This document shows positions 34,676 through 60,900 of a stretch of DNA of 64,000 nucleotides, piece by piece (position 1 is the stretch's first letter; every line of letters starts with the position of its first letter). The notes beneath the pieces are model-generated. The model made no database searches. It was not told the origin of the DNA and worked only from the letters and a program-made list of their open reading frames with translations. This DNA is from Glandiceps talaboti (Eukaryota > Hemichordata > Enteropneusta > Spengelidae): the NCBI RefSeq assembly GCF_964340395.1, contig NC_135551.1:28310880-28374879 (forward strand). The letters are read 5' to 3'. The position numbers and the translations under genes were made by a program.

Positions 34676-46860
<12,185 letters not shown>

Positions 46861-46985
46861 TTTTGCTGGCTTTTTCTTAGGTACCAAAATGAAAACAACT
46901 CTTTGCTCCCACACGGAAGTTACTTTGACGAATTGGACGAACTGACTTGTGGGAGATTTCCGCCCTCAACGAAACGAAACGTTAC
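46861..46985 (-). promoter_or_regulatory. CDC5L 5' UTR and proximal promoter
   Basis: The sequence just upstream of the ATG reads AGCAAAAATGCC on the minus strand. About 50 bp upstream is ACTTCCGTGTGG, an ETS-type core common in housekeeping promoters (plus-strand position about 46909-46920). No TATA box is evident. The start site itself cannot be fixed from sequence. Confidence 0.35.
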
Positions 46986-47157
46986 TTCTTTTCTCTCTCT
47001 TTTTTTTTGCTCAAGAAACTTGTTGTTAGGCAAAGCTACTTAGTCATAAATGATATTATACATGTACACATCTCTCCAATGTCTATAGTCAGATATGTCC
47101 AATTAAAAAAAACCCACATCTTTTCTCACTCTTTATACTACAACATTATTGGTATTT

Positions 47158-47205
47158 TTGTATCCATCCATCCATCCATCCATCCATCCATCCATCCATC
47201 CATAC
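47158..47205. repeat. (CATC)n microsatellite
   Basis: About 11 CATC tetramers in the gap upstream of CDC5L. Confidence 0.9.
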
Positions 47206-47823
47206 AAGCAAGATGGAGTAAAAGTCTCAGTAACATCACTACTCAAATCGTTATATTCTAAAAGTATCCACCCGTACAAACAAGATTACTCGTCCCTATG
47301 TAATGACGAATTTATGACAAAATTAGTAATGAAACCCAAATTTGCAAACGTTAAAATCAAAGCCTTTAGAGGTACACAAACTGGCCATCCGTTTGCCTAA
47401 ATATCTATATTCTATTTGAGATTTTCAATATGTATATCACTTGGCCACTTGATGTCATGGATTTAATCCAAGCAAACACTCATTCATGCATGCACAAACT
47501 AGTATACTCGATCAGTTCGACTCTCTTCTATACTAGTTTACACATCACTGATGAGAGATAAAAGCAGTAATCTACGCCTTGGTGATTATGAGATTAGGGA
47601 TGCTGTAATGTAGATAAGTGACGAATGGACAAGGTGTCTTTACTTATTCAATAAAGAGAGAATTATATACAGCTGAAAGAGAGAAAAGTAGCCAGGGAAA
47701 GAAGGGAATACAATTTATATCACCACAAAAATCAATGAGTCAATAAATGATCAGTATCACGCACAAAATAAGTTTTATTTCACCACAACCTTAATTATTC
47801 AATCGAGCAATCATTCAACCAAA

Positions 47824-48039
<216 letters not shown>

Positions 48040-48607
48040 TACATGCTCGCTGCACCATGTGGTTGTACTAAGATGTATGGTCTATTTGTAACCTTTGTTG
48101 TTTTACTTTTTTGTTTATCATATCATGTAAACTTGTACTTATCACTGACTACGCGTCGTGGTGCATTTTAAAAGCAATTCCAGGGCGCAAATCGATAGTT
48201 TTTCCACTCGCAACTCCCACAGTGTAGTGATGAAGCATACTTCAATACAAAGAACAAGTAGAAACTTAATATTATGTTTCTTTTAGACATCGTTTATTGC
48301 AGAAGGTCAAATTGTACAATGCATTTATAGAAGTAAGTATGGTACAGTAGCGATGACTGGATGGTCGTTCAATCACGTGTCAACAAACTTTTGAAATTTC
48401 TATATAGCCAGTTTACAACTAGGTAACATAAGACAAAAACAACCTAATACTATAGTAATCAACACCTAATTTATCACCGAGCAACATGGTTTTGTTAGAA
48501 CTTAGTTCATAGGAGGGGAACATGAATTTGTGATCACACTTTGTTTCATGTAATAAAACAGTCTTACACCCTTTGTTCCTCTGAACTTCTGGAATATTGC
48601 ACTGCAT

Positions 48608-48665
48608 TTATGTGTGTCATCACAGACAAGTAAAACACGTGTTACTTGTCTGTGGTGTCATCGAA
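48608..48665. repeat. Short hairpin inverted repeat
   Basis: ATCACAGACAAGTAA and TTACTTGTCTGTGGTG pair around AACACGTG, giving a stem of about 18 bp. It lies between the two minus-strand frames at 48419 and 48793. Confidence 0.7.
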
Positions 48666-48792
48666 TTGGTTTAGTAGAATATTGAGAAAAAGGGGTTTTG
48701 ATGCAGTTATTAAAGAGCGAATCATTGGTAATTACAATCTAGGAAAATATGAAATGTGAAACTATCCAGTTGACGATGTGCGTAGTAGATGC

Positions 48793-49086
48793 CTATTTTA
48801 ATTCGGCAGTAGGCATAACACATTTATTTTCATCGAGAGCCCCAGCTTTCCATCGCTTGATGCAGTTTAGACAATAAAATGATCCTGAAGCATGTATTCG
48901 AAAGGCTTTGCCGCTGTAGCTATAATATTTTTTCTCGTCCTCTGTCACTTTCGATGTGCAGTAAGCCAATTCAAAGATCATACTTTTTCCACAACCACAG
49001 CATGGGATACCTGCCGACTTCTTTTGGCAATATACAGACAAAAGTAAAGGTAGAAGAATGAAAAAAATATTAAGTATAAAAACCAT
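48793..49086 (-). CDS. Candidate small secreted cysteine-rich protein (97 aa)
   Basis: I do not recognise a family. The frame starts MVFILNIFFILLPLLLSVYC, a convincing signal peptide with likely cleavage before Gln21. The mature part of about 77 aa has seven cysteines: CCGC near its start, then single Cys in AYC, FYC, LNC and NKC, with basic stretches. No transmembrane segment follows. It stands alone in a gene-poor gap. An AATAAA lies at 48293-48298 on the same strand, about 500 nt downstream. Another frame on the same strand (48419-48607, MQCNIPEVQRNKGC onward) lies between and could be a 3' exon or chance. No splice or expression evidence is available, so this may be one exon of a larger gene or a chance frame. 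Confidence 0.4.
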   Translation of the reverse strand: MVFILNIFFILLPLLLSVYCQKKSAGIPCCGCGKSMIFELAYCTSKVTEDEKKYYSYSGKAFRIHASGSFYCLNCIKRWKAGALDENKCVMPTAELK

Positions 49087-50504
49087 TTATCTTTATAATT
49101 ACTAGTAAAATGCTGGCATACAAGTCAATGTACATGTGGACGTGGCCAGTTTTGCATATTCTCTAGACTCAGTATCTTTAAATGTGACTATGATTATTGC
49201 AATATGCACGCATCGTGAATATCATGTAGTTTCGAATGTTTCCTGTGATATCAATAACTATATGTTCATAATGGTATGCCAAAATTAATTTATGCAAAAT
49301 CCTTCTATGATAATGAGAACATTTTGTTTGATATCAGAATCCTATGTAACCTTTTACAATGGAAGATTTCTTTTCAATCCAATGCATCATTATATTCATG
49401 ATATGATCAAGTATTCATGATGTCATAGCTCCTCAAATTCTTGTACACTCTACATAATTTCATCTGGACCGTTTCCTATTTTATTTCAAATGAACTATCT
49501 TAAAGGCCCACCTTTCAATGCGAAATAGGATTTTTCAATATGACGTGCGCTCCATTTTCGATACCTTAAAGGATATGCTGTAAGTGATAGTAGATGAACT
49601 TTTAGACAGTTTTGGCATATCTCTGTTCATCTTTTTCGAGTGAACATTATCCTCTCAGTCTCAACCACCTGTGTAATACGTGGACTAACAGTTCCTGTCA
49701 ATTAGTGTAAACCTAAGGTGTCAATATCAATTTGATGTGGGAAAAGGATTCAGAGCTAAGTTTTGTTCTTTTCAATTTCAAAAGTCATTTTTTTCAGTTT
49801 TCTTATTGAATTGCCAACACATATGTCAATTTCAAGTCATGTATAGAAAGATGTAGTTATGTGTTTTATTGGTCGTTATTCCTGTGAAACCATAGACAGT
49901 GGCCATGTGGAGAAGAATTTAAAAGGACTTTTCCACTGTCTTTGGTGAAACTTGGTAGTTGTATCATAACTATCTTATTCAAAACACGGATCTGGACAAA
50001 TCACAATATAACTCACACAAAGTGTAAAGGGAACAATGTAACTGAGCACACACAAAAAAACCCACTTGTTTTGACATCGTGATTATTGTGTATATATACA
50101 CCGCAGTTTATATATTGTTTTTATTTTCTTTACCTGTGTACATAGAGTTGAGGTTTTTTTTTTTTTTATTAATAAGCTAGTGGGGATAACTGCGTTATAA
50201 GCAATATCATACGGATGCTGATATTTTGAATACCAAATAAATTGCACCGTAAAAATTCTTCCAATGCAATTCCTAGGATCCTCTTAATATGCAATTTTTA
50301 TTTTATTTTGATATAATGAGTCAGAGCATGAATTTTGACGTATGGATCTGACATGTTTTGAAGTTATATCAGTTGGTGTGTTTGGTGTCTCAATATTTAC
50401 TGTTCTTCTGAGGGAACGAGCATAATTTACGACTGGGGATGAGGAGAAAGTACTTTCGATTTTTTGTTACCCTCTCTTAGAGCCAGCCAAGAATTTAGAT
50501 GCCC

Positions 50505-50730
50505 TCCCAAATATCTTGTGCATGCTCATAATCTTTATTAGTTATACCAGTCTCATTTATAATGGAATAGAATTTTTGCTGTAGTGGAAGATTAAATGTC
50601 ATTGAATTTTTCAATGGAATCCATATAATCATAGGGGTATACACCCTTCCTTGTTAGTAATTCTAGGTTGTCAGGGAATTCTTGTTTTGTGTATTTGGGG
50701 GCCATTGAACTTTTGAGAGCTCGAAAGTGG
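50505..50730 (-). pseudogene. Decayed fragment of a transposon-type family-B DNA polymerase
   Basis: A minus-strand stretch includes LLTRKGVYPYDYMDS followed by an EKFN motif, then after a frame change near 50597 a second piece with DYEHAQDIW, ending at an in-frame TAA near 50505. These motifs in this order are familiar from the protein-primed type-B DNA polymerases of self-synthesising (Polinton/Maverick-type) and related elements in invertebrate genomes. Only about 70 codons remain, with a frameshift and stops, so it is non-functional. Homopolymer G and C runs (50731-50785) adjoin its upstream side. Identification is from remembered family motifs. Confidence 0.55.
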
Positions 50731-50864
50731 GGGGGGGGGGAATTAGGTTTTTTTTTGGAAATTTTCTCTCTCCCCCCCCCCCCCTCCGTAAATTCTGCCT
50801 TACCCACTTGTACTGAATACGTGAAGGGCGATTTCGTTCTAGGTTTACAGATAGGTATGAAAGG

Positions 50865-51155
50865 AAAAAGCTTTCAACACTTGACGGAAACGAGTCACCG
50901 TTTACCTTTTTATGAGACATGTTAGTTTCGATGGCCACCACATATTTAATATTTCAAAACACTTGTAAAGTCAATTTATCATATGGTCCTCCGTGAATAA
51001 CAGTTCATAAACCTACTTGAGAGCTAGTTGTTGACAAGTTGATACGGTGCCTTGATAAACCCCAGTTTACAAATATTTTGAAATACAACATGTATGTGGC
51101 CATCGAAACTAAATCATAAAAAAGTTAATGATTACTCATTTTTCCGTCAAATGTT
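50865..51155. mobile_element. Inverted repeat next to the polymerase-B fragment
   Basis: The left arm (about 50870-50965) and right arm (about 51065-51155) are diverged inverse copies: both contain GTGGCCATCGAAACTAA and a CGTCAA(A/G)TGTT block in opposite orientation. The adjoining polymerase fragment suggests both could be remains of one element. Confidence 0.55.
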
Positions 51156-52845
51156 AATAGTTTTAGCATTTTCGAGACTAAATTTTCATCGCACTAGAAT
51201 TTTCAAAGTCTCCTCCGTCACCCTCCATACACCTCATTTCTCCTCAGTCACCCTGTTATTTGTAAATTGTGGTTGTTTCCTAAGGAATGGGAATATTAGG
51301 GGTGAATATAATGGTTATATTATGTCCAGAAAAATAAATGTATATATATCAACAAAATAGCCGTGATATCAAATGATAATTGATATACATCTGAATAGAT
51401 GTGTGTGTGTGGCGCTGCCTTTCCCACTTACACTTAGTACTATTGAATAATGTCACTTACGGCAGATGGTTTCGGTTTCGGTGGCATATCGTAGTTTAGG
51501 CAGCTTATTGTGTCTTGCAAAGTGGAATTCACAGGTTTCCTTGCTTCTAGACCAAATATAGAATATACATATATAGCAAAATACATATATTGAGCAGAAG
51601 TGGCTTCTCAGAATACGGAAGATGAAAATGAGGAAATGAAAATGAAATGACGTCATCTCTATCGTATCGATCTCTCACTCATTCTCTCTCATAAACTTGC
51701 TCAATTTGAGTTGTCTCAATTCCTCTGTCGGTTAGAATTTGATATAAGACAGATCTTCATGGATAAGTTTAGACGAAGCGAAACGGAGCCAAAGTTAGAT
51801 CTGTAATGGATGGGCGAAGGCTAAGAATGAACTGGGACCAGAGTCAGCCTAAATGCATCTCCACTCAAACGTTCAAGTAACCCGACTTGGAAAAGGTTGT
51901 GTGCTGGATAAAATGATGGAATAATAAATAATGCCACTGAAAATGATAAAATCATATTGAAATAAAGGTAACGCCTTATTTTGGAGTGGATCTCACCCCA
52001 TTTAGATTGCCATATTTCATATTTCAATGATTATGTTTCGCATTTTCTAGATAATGATACAGTACAATACAACATACAGTAACTCAATAGAGGGTAAATC
52101 ACAGTCAGTGACTTTGGTAACGGTTTTGACTAAGTACAAGTCTCTCAAGACTTTCTGGTGTGTGTTACTACATACAAAAAACGAACTGCCAATACATGGC
52201 TCACACCATATTGATTTAAGTTCTCTCACAAAGAATATGCACTGTGTCATGCTTTTTTGGCTATCAAGTCAGGACTATCACCCTATCGGAATAATTTTTT
52301 TGTTCCCGATCTTCGATTATAAATTAAAATGATATTGCACTCTCATTCTACACTTGGTCTACATACATTAATTAGTTACTTCGACAAAGTTGACAATTAT
52401 CACAAACTGGCATTTTAAAAAGTATAGTATTACCTGTCCTTGTTGATACCGGTAGAAAGCAGAACGATGAGAGAGTTATAGTTGCACACTTCAGTATCTG
52501 TTATGGCTGTCCAAAACTTTGCCGATCGCGATCGGTCAATTCTGTCAAGTTTTAATTCTGTTCCCTTGGGGTCTATCGAGAGCATTAATAGAGACCGACC
52601 AATCACACACCGTTTGCAAAAGCAACACCTTTGGAACAGTGCCAAATTAATTCCTATCTGTCTGTCCCCGCCTTCTCCATTCTCTAAAAAAACCCACCAA
52701 TTGCGTTGCAGCAAAACTGTAGAGTTTGGCAAATGATTGATGATGTAATTCTCTGAGGGTTTGATTCAACGAATTATGACGTCTGTCTGAGCAAGTCAAG
52801 TTGATGAGTCATAATAATATCCATCTATGCTGTCGGCTGTTATAC

Positions 52846-52852
52846 GCACGCA

Positions 52853-52898
<46 letters not shown>

Positions 52899-52899
52899 T

Positions 52900-52981
<82 letters not shown>
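52846..52981. repeat. (GCAC)n and (CA)n compound microsatellite
   Basis: GCAC tetramers, CA run, GCAC tetramers again, then a CA run of about 60 bp. Confidence 0.92.
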
Positions 52982-52983
<2 letters not shown>

Positions 52984-53807
52984 ATAATGAGAAAAAACAG
53001 CCAGATGCGATATGAGTAAAATAAAATTGATGGCCTCCTATATGTCCTTTTCCAAAATGTTTGCACCCACACCTGCAGCAGCCAATATAATAATACTCAA
53101 TATGAGATTTCTCCGCGTCTCGTCCAAAAATCTATTTGTATAAAATCTTTCATGTACTCTGAAAACAATTGTTAATGTTAGTGTACCAGTGTACCTTACA
53201 AATAAACTTCTGTAGTGTGTGTGGGTGGAGGTACAGTACAGTATTTCTTTTTTGAAAATGGTTTGTTGGGTAAAATAATTTACTTGTAATATCGCACACC
53301 GTGAACAGTATTGCATACGCTACCTTGGTAAACATATTTTCTGTATACACGATAAATCAAATCAAATCACTTTTTGGGTCCGCACCCAAAAATCATCGCC
53401 CTCAGCGGCTATCACGATTTCAACCTGCTTACGGATAATATCGACTACTAATTAACATGAACAGTGTCTAATTATTGGTATTTTAACAATTTCTAGTAAA
53501 TAGTATGGTTGTCTCATCGAAAAAAAAAATGTCCCAATTGCAGCTAGTACAGGTTTAACTAAAATATACAAAATAAGTCAGTTTTCGATCGACAAGTGTA
53601 CGTGGATAACTACCACAAATATTATTCCCTCACGTTTACCCATTCCTAATTGTCGACCTGAGTCAATCAAATCATCTAAAACCGCGATGTGAACCGCACA
53701 AAATTCATTGTCTTGAAGAATTTCTGAATTAGACACCTTAAGTACCATACCCATGGAATATCACTACAATTGACTGATGCAATTTTATACTTTTAGCTTT
53801 ACACACA

Positions 53808-53825
53808 AAAATGCACACACACACG

Positions 53826-53877
<52 letters not shown>

Positions 53878-53918
53878 AGCAAGCAAACAAACAAACAAAC
53901 ACACACACACACACACAT
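53808..53918. repeat. (CA)n with (CAAA)n microsatellite
   Basis: CA dinucleotides interrupted by CAAA/CAAG tetramers near 53873-53902. Confidence 0.9.
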
Positions 53919-56900
53919 GATGACTCTAAGAAAAGGTATCGGAGGGATACAAGTTTACATTGTACAAAACAGATTCATGTCTCGGTTGTCAGGTTCAAAA
54001 AGGACACCACATAAAAAAATAAGATTTAAACATAGCTTTATTTATGTCATGATAGATTGACAATTTATACTAGTTGTCTATTAGTACTTGGCAGGCCATT
54101 TTAATACAAATTTTAGAAACGAATCTTTCGATTTCCTTCATTCTTTTAACTTTGATTCCTTTCGTTTTGACACGTTAAATCTAGCAGTGAGATGAAAGGA
54201 CAATGTTTCGAATTTATACAATCTTGGAACACTAAATGTGCAGAAATAATTGAACGGCCGTGTAAAGACTACAAATAGCGCCCTCAATCACGCGATGCCG
54301 ATTTCAAAATAGCGTCCTCTATGGCAGGATCTAAATGTGTTTACATATTTCCCTCCAGTGGGAAATAAAGGCTTGTATTATGAAGTTAGCAGCGTTCTCC
54401 CCTAGCATTTTTTGTTTTCTTTTTAGTGTGCTTACAGGTTTGACATACTTCTCTACTAAATTAATAATTATTGTCATAATTACGATACATGAGTTCTCGT
54501 TATTGCTTACTAAAGTTTCAAATTACTAAATGATGAAAAGTAGGATTATGGCCTTCACTAATAACTAAAAAAATAACTTCCTTTTCCAAATGGAAAATTC
54601 CAGTCAGTGCCTTCTGTTCCAGTGATGATGCAAGATCTTTTATTCACTGATGAGAAAAGGAAAGAGAAATACAAATTAGAAACAGGTATACAGAATAAGA
54701 ACACTTTAGCACATCAAGTTTGATGAGATTTGATGCTAGGATCACATTTAACATCTCAAACTTTTCACAACCTCAATCTTTAAATAGCTGTGCAAGATAA
54801 GAAATCATATTATTTCTTACAATTAATTTGTTTTAATGATTTATAAAAGATTATTCATTAGAATGATTATCCTCCATTCACATTTACTGTTGCGCTTCAC
54901 CTTTGACACTTGACCTTTGACACTTAGAGTAAGTTACATGCATGAACACCAATACATAACTTTCACAACTTTCATGCAAGATTCAAAAGTTTAAAATCTT
55001 TCCTTCAAATTGATATTTCTTGTCAATACATTGCTTTCTCATTTTCAATTCCTTCAAAAGCTTGAAAAAGATCCATTTTTGAAATTTTAAAAAAATGCAA
55101 TACTTGTAAGACATTACCTGTTGGTTCTTTTGTTGGTTACCTGTTATGACTTCACTCTGGTACATACAGCCATATATAATGCCATGCCATTAACAGATAT
55201 CTTGTCTTAATGGTTACACTTCATTAATTAGTGGAAAACTCATCAGCATTAGTTGAAAATGTTGCATGAAATAAATATTCCATATAATCTAAACCATTCT
55301 AAAGCCACTGTACAGAAAATCTGAAAAATGTTTCCGTGTGAAAATATAATTTGTCCAAGAAGTTCTGGATCAATCCCATTTGAAATTCAACTTACAAATT
55401 ACTCCTCATTTTTTGACAAAATAAGTTTTTGAATTTTCTTCTCAAGAAAGAAAACTTTATTCACATTTTTAAATAGTTTTTCGTTTCCAATTAAAAGGAA
55501 ATTAAGTCTCGAATTTTCATACTTTAATTAACATATGTTTGCATATTAGTCATTTAGATTGAAGTTAATTTGCATAATCAAAATTAGAAGTAGGCTTTAG
55601 AATAATGAAGATGCTATCACACATGGTTTCATTCATTCATTCTTTCATTCATTCTTCTTTTTTCCCCAATAGCCAATATATCATCATTTCTGCAGCTTAT
55701 TTTTGTTTCAATATTTTCAACTCGCCGAAAATTTTTAAAAAAAAATTAATTTTAATCTGAGCAAATGACAGGTCATGAAATAATGAAGATTTAACGTTTT
55801 TGGTCCGGATTATTTCTCTCAATGGTTTTTGTCACCCACTCATCACATAACACTGATGAACATGGACATGGGAACACAGTACACAGTAATGCAAAAACTC
55901 TTTTTCTCAAGGGGTTGCCTTTGCCATGCTGATCGATTGAAAACACCAATACACGAGAATGCACTTTTTGCAAGCAACAATACCAGTTATATCAGAACTG
56001 ATTATTTCCATAAATCATTTCAAGTAATCAAACATTATAACATTTGGAGGGAAATATACTGACAAGATCTACTCTATATATTTCTTAACTTTTGAAGTTT
56101 TGTTTTATAAAACTCTTGACAAGGACCATAATTGTAAAGCTGACATGAAACATAATAATTGGACATATTTTGAAATACTAGGACAAGAATTTAGATAAAC
56201 AAATGAGTTTTTTATCATCTGCTTCTTTTGCTAAGTCAAAATCCATAAAAATTTGCATTAAACTGATGAAATGATAAAAGCTAATCTCATCTCAGTGATT
56301 TTGCCACTTTCAGTGAAACTAGATCCCTCCTCCAATCACTACAACATTTACAATCTAGTGACAAGGAATCATTTTCTTAGTGTATGAGGAACAGAAAGAC
56401 TGGCCAAAAAGAATAAGAATGAAATGAATTGGAGATTTCTAACAGCCTATTTTGTAGCTGTCCACAATCTGAAAAAAAGTGCTAAAAAAATGAAGGTGTT
56501 AAAAAGGTTGAAGCTGCACACCAAGTGAATCTATAATGTACCTCTCCAGCTGTACAGAAAAAGTTACAAGAAACGATCTCTCAATATGAGATTTGCATAT
56601 CGAAGACCTGATTGGCCAGTTACTCAACTTGATAATAAAATCTGCATATCTATGCATACATTATCTCAATTCTTGAGTGATAGTCTGCTGGTGATATTGA
56701 GAATTTGTGTCAACTTTTTTTGCAAACAATTCCATAAATTTTGAGAGAATATATTACATTTTCACCATAATGTACAGGAGAGCTGTAATTTTCAAATGCT
56801 GAACATGATTATGATTAATGTAGCTTTTATTTCATACAGTTCCTAAAAATAGTACAAGTATACTATCAGTACAGAACTAGTATTGTTAGGCTTTATGCTA

Positions 56901-57438
56901 TAGTCAAATGTATGAACTTCAAACTTTGATGGAACCCTGACCCAATAATTCACAGTCACTCATGCAAGCCTGTCGTTGAAATTTTTTCCTCATAATTATT
57001 GTAACAAAAATGACCTGTTTTGCACTTTCATGGGAGTCTGAGTAATACTCACATCTCTGAAATGGCTATAATAATTTTCAGTTTTAGATAAGTTCTTTCC
57101 TTTCAATTACAAAGTGCAACTGAGGTTAAGAAGTAGATAACAAAGAAACTAAATTCTTGTTGAGTTTCACACAGTTTAAGCCTGGTGTGGCTAATTTCAA
57201 TATTAATGTATTATTCATATCTCCATAGAAACAATCATTAGCTGGCACACTACCAACAAATATGGCCATGCTAATTAGCATAAGTGTCAGTGAGGTGGGA
57301 GAATACTCAGACACCTTTGATAGCACAGTAGCTGGTTAGGATACCAGTTGACAATGGGATAACTTTTACATCAAAATCTACAAATTAAACCTTGGTCAGA
57401 AAAATCCTCAGAACAGCCATGTTTTAGTAAAGCCTTGG

Positions 57439-57444
57439 TTTATT
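57439..57444 (-). terminator. Possible polyadenylation signal of the transgelin-like gene
   Basis: AATAAA on the minus strand about 545 nt after the stop codon. Alternative hexamers lie further down (near 56826), so the 3' end is uncertain. Confidence 0.3.
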
Positions 57445-57987
57445 TTTCAAGTCATGGTTACCTTCTTCTTCTAAGTTCAATCTATACTTACAACAATATT
57501 ACATGCAGAAGTCAGACAAATTGTCAGAGACTGAGAGAATACGTCCAGCAATATAATTTTCTATTGGTAAAAGTTCAGTTCAGTTCAGTTTGCAGATATT
57601 TTCAGAATTGAGCTAATCCCAGGCAACAAATTAAAAATACTTCTAGAGATCGTATTCACAAAGCTTTGCTGAAGTACTTAAGTCTTAATACAGTTTCAAA
57701 TACTGACAGCATGGAGTGCCATATTGTTCACATTGGCTATACTGAATTTCACATGCATAAATTTAAGTACTTCGGTTTTTAGTTGAATGTGTATAGTTGC
57801 TTTGGGTAACTTTTTTTGTAGTTCTATTGCCTTGTAAAAAAACTATTTGAAAAGGATAAAGAGTGTCTATATTACATGGACAGCATTTCTGTATGTTTTT
57901 TTTTTTTTTTAAATTAAACTAGTTCTGTCAAGGATTAATTGCAGTTATAATTAATTCTGAATGCACTGATATTTGATGTGGAAATAT

Positions 57988-60900
57988 TTACTTCTTAGGC
58001 TCAGTGTAGTTGATTTGTCTTCCAAGCCCAAAGTTCTGGCCAGCCTGTGAAGCACCCTTGTTGCTTCCCATCTGCAGACCGACTTCACCCTCACGCATGG
58101 CTTTCTGTTGAGCCAGTTGTTCATCTGTCCAATCTCTGACATTCTCCTGGGCTTGTTTAGGACCAAGTGTAGGACCAGAGTAACCTGGTTGTGTGGCAAT
58201 CTGTAAGGACAATATATTAACAAAATCAAGTCTACTAGTACTGTACAAAAACATTTATTTTACTTTGTTAAAGCACCAAAAGCTGTACCTGCAACTTTTT
58301 TTAACATCATAACCTAGTTTTGGAACATAGTTTTGGAAACCAAGTTTTGGAACCCAGCTGTGGGAGTCTAGTTATGAAACTCAGTTTTTGAAACCAAGTT
58401 TTGACAGTCTCTTAGATGACTGTTATAAATAGATGTCACAAAATCCTTTGTAGAGTAAAATATGATAGAGAAGTGAACTTACCAGACGGGCAACTGCAAA
58501 GATACATTGAGTAAATTGGGAAATGTTTCCTTTCTCAAACAAATCAACCACTTGGAACACATCTACCTCTGGTACACCAACACTTTTAGCGAATTTCTGA
58601 AACTGCTCAATATTTTCTCTCTGAAATAAATATTTTAAAACTATATTAGCACAAGATGAGCATTAATCCTTAATTGTATATGGTATGTGTATGAATCCCA
58701 CAGGTGCCACCAATGTAATGGTTCTAGGTATGAATCCCACAGGTGCCACCAATGTTAACATACTAGGTATGCATCCCACAGGTGCCACCAATATAATAGT
58801 TCTAGGTATGCATCCCACAGGTGCCACCAATATAATAGTTCTAGGTATGCATCCCACAGGTGCCGCCAATGTAATGTTACTTGGTTTTGAGTGGTCAGAT
58901 GAACAACACTGTAAAACTAAATATTAACAAGTAAAAATCAAGCAAACAAAAAAAACCCCACACAAACAAACAAACAAAAAACAAAACAAAACAATACATG
59001 TATGAAAATCTATCAGAGCACAAACAGCTGTAGGACAAGTTACTAATAAATATGACTGAATTATCCTTGGAGTAAAGCTTAGCAAGTGAACAAGTTACAG
59101 TGACCCTCATGTGAAAGTGACTAATATGACTGGAGTATCACTTGGTGAAAAGCTTACAGGGTTAACAACTTACCATCTTAAATGATTGACCTTTTTGTGT
59201 GTTAATCTTTTTGACGGCACCAGGGGAAATTTTGTTGGCCAGCCTTCAAGAGAAAAAGTGAAAAGATTGCATTACAAACTGAAACATATATTAAATTATC
59301 TATGAGAGCTGTTTTAATGTTTTCACTTCCTTTGGCCACTCTATGGATAGCTTTCCATATGATCTTGAATAACATCAGTGTGAAGTCAACATAGCGCCCT
59401 CAACATGCAACGAATTCTTACTTTGTTTTTATGAGCTAGGGGCTGATGTAAAGAAAGTGTACTTGCTCTAACACTGTTTAGGATAAGTTTAAACATTTAA
59501 TTGACTTTTAAAAGAACATTTCATGATAGAATGCAACTCTTAGCAGCACACTTTAACTGGCTATGAGTGTTTTCTCTTATTTTTAATTTTTTCTTTTGCC
59601 CCGCAAAGACTTTGGTGAATGAAACAACTACATCATAGTACATGTGACACCCTTAGCAATCAGCAATCAAGTCAATCCCACAATGTCACCCAAGCTCAAT
59701 AAACAAAGTTGTTTGTTTGTGTTGGTTAGAAGTGCAAAAATGAAGTTCAGCAATCGCATCGATGAATGAAGTTCATTTATTTAGGTTGTGTGACATCATG
59801 TGATCCTCACTTACAGATAGTCATTCTATAAACATTACGGTCTGATGCCATTCTTTTGAAGATTTTAGCATGCAACTAATGAGTTTACCCTAATGTGTAT
59901 AATTTATAACATTGGGTGAGCTCGTGTTGATATCTTAAAAAAAAATCACTTTTGTTAAAGTGGTTATATGGATGAGAATTGGGTATTTATTTTGGATTTT
60001 TAATTTATAAAACAACTTTAGTATGTTTTTCTACGTGAAAAAACAATATGAAATGACATATGGCAAGTCCTTGTTTATTACTTAATAAATGACAAAACAT
60101 CAAAAAATATGTAAAATGTTTGTTATTGTAAGTACAATAACAAAGTTTTCACACTTTTTGCATCTTTTGCAATTAATCTACTTGAAAAAAAAACAATGCG
60201 AAATAATATATACCAAGTCCTTGTTTGTAACTCAATTGACAATTAATAAATTCAAAATTCAAAATAAATATCCAATTCTCATCCATATAACCACTTTAAT
60301 GAAAACAAATGACATACTTGCAGATCATGATACCATCCTTCAATGATTCAGCATAATCATCTGGATTTGAGAAGGGTTCTCCAACAATGGCTTCTATCCA
60401 TTCTTTAGCTTCAGCTTCTTGTTGTGGGTCACGTTTGGCACCAATCTGAGATAAACACAAGGATAATGGATTGAGAAAAACAATCAGAGAAAAATAACTC
60501 TTTCAGGTCCCTATTTGTACACTAACAAAAGTTTTCCACTGAATAGAAAATCGTTTTAATCCTGCTAAACCTTTACTTTTTTCTCTACAAACAAATACCC
60601 CCCTCCCCCCACCCTGATAGAGAGGATTAATATGAACAAGCAGTGTATCTTTAAAGCTATTTGTCATGCCACTGACACACAGTAATTTCTTGTGCCACAA
60701 CTACATTTAGAGCTCACCGATTCCTTACTATAGAGTGAAGAAAGTCCATTTTAAATTTTTTGAATCAGCAACAACAATTTAGTCTTAGTGTTTGCACAGA
60801 TGATTTTCCCGTCATCATAAAAAATGTAGTCTTTCAGGGGGTCAACTTTCTATAAGTAAAGGTCTACATAATATTGTGCTATCAATTCCATATAAAACAT

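Noticed and set aside
52430-52736. Overlapping frames of 84 and 100 aa on opposite strands
   Set aside because: No recognisable motif in either; both-strand openness in a GC-richer patch is common by chance.
57126-57326. 66-aa minus-strand frame downstream of the transgelin-like gene
   Set aside because: Lies past the presumed polyadenylation site, has no known motif, and is likely chance.
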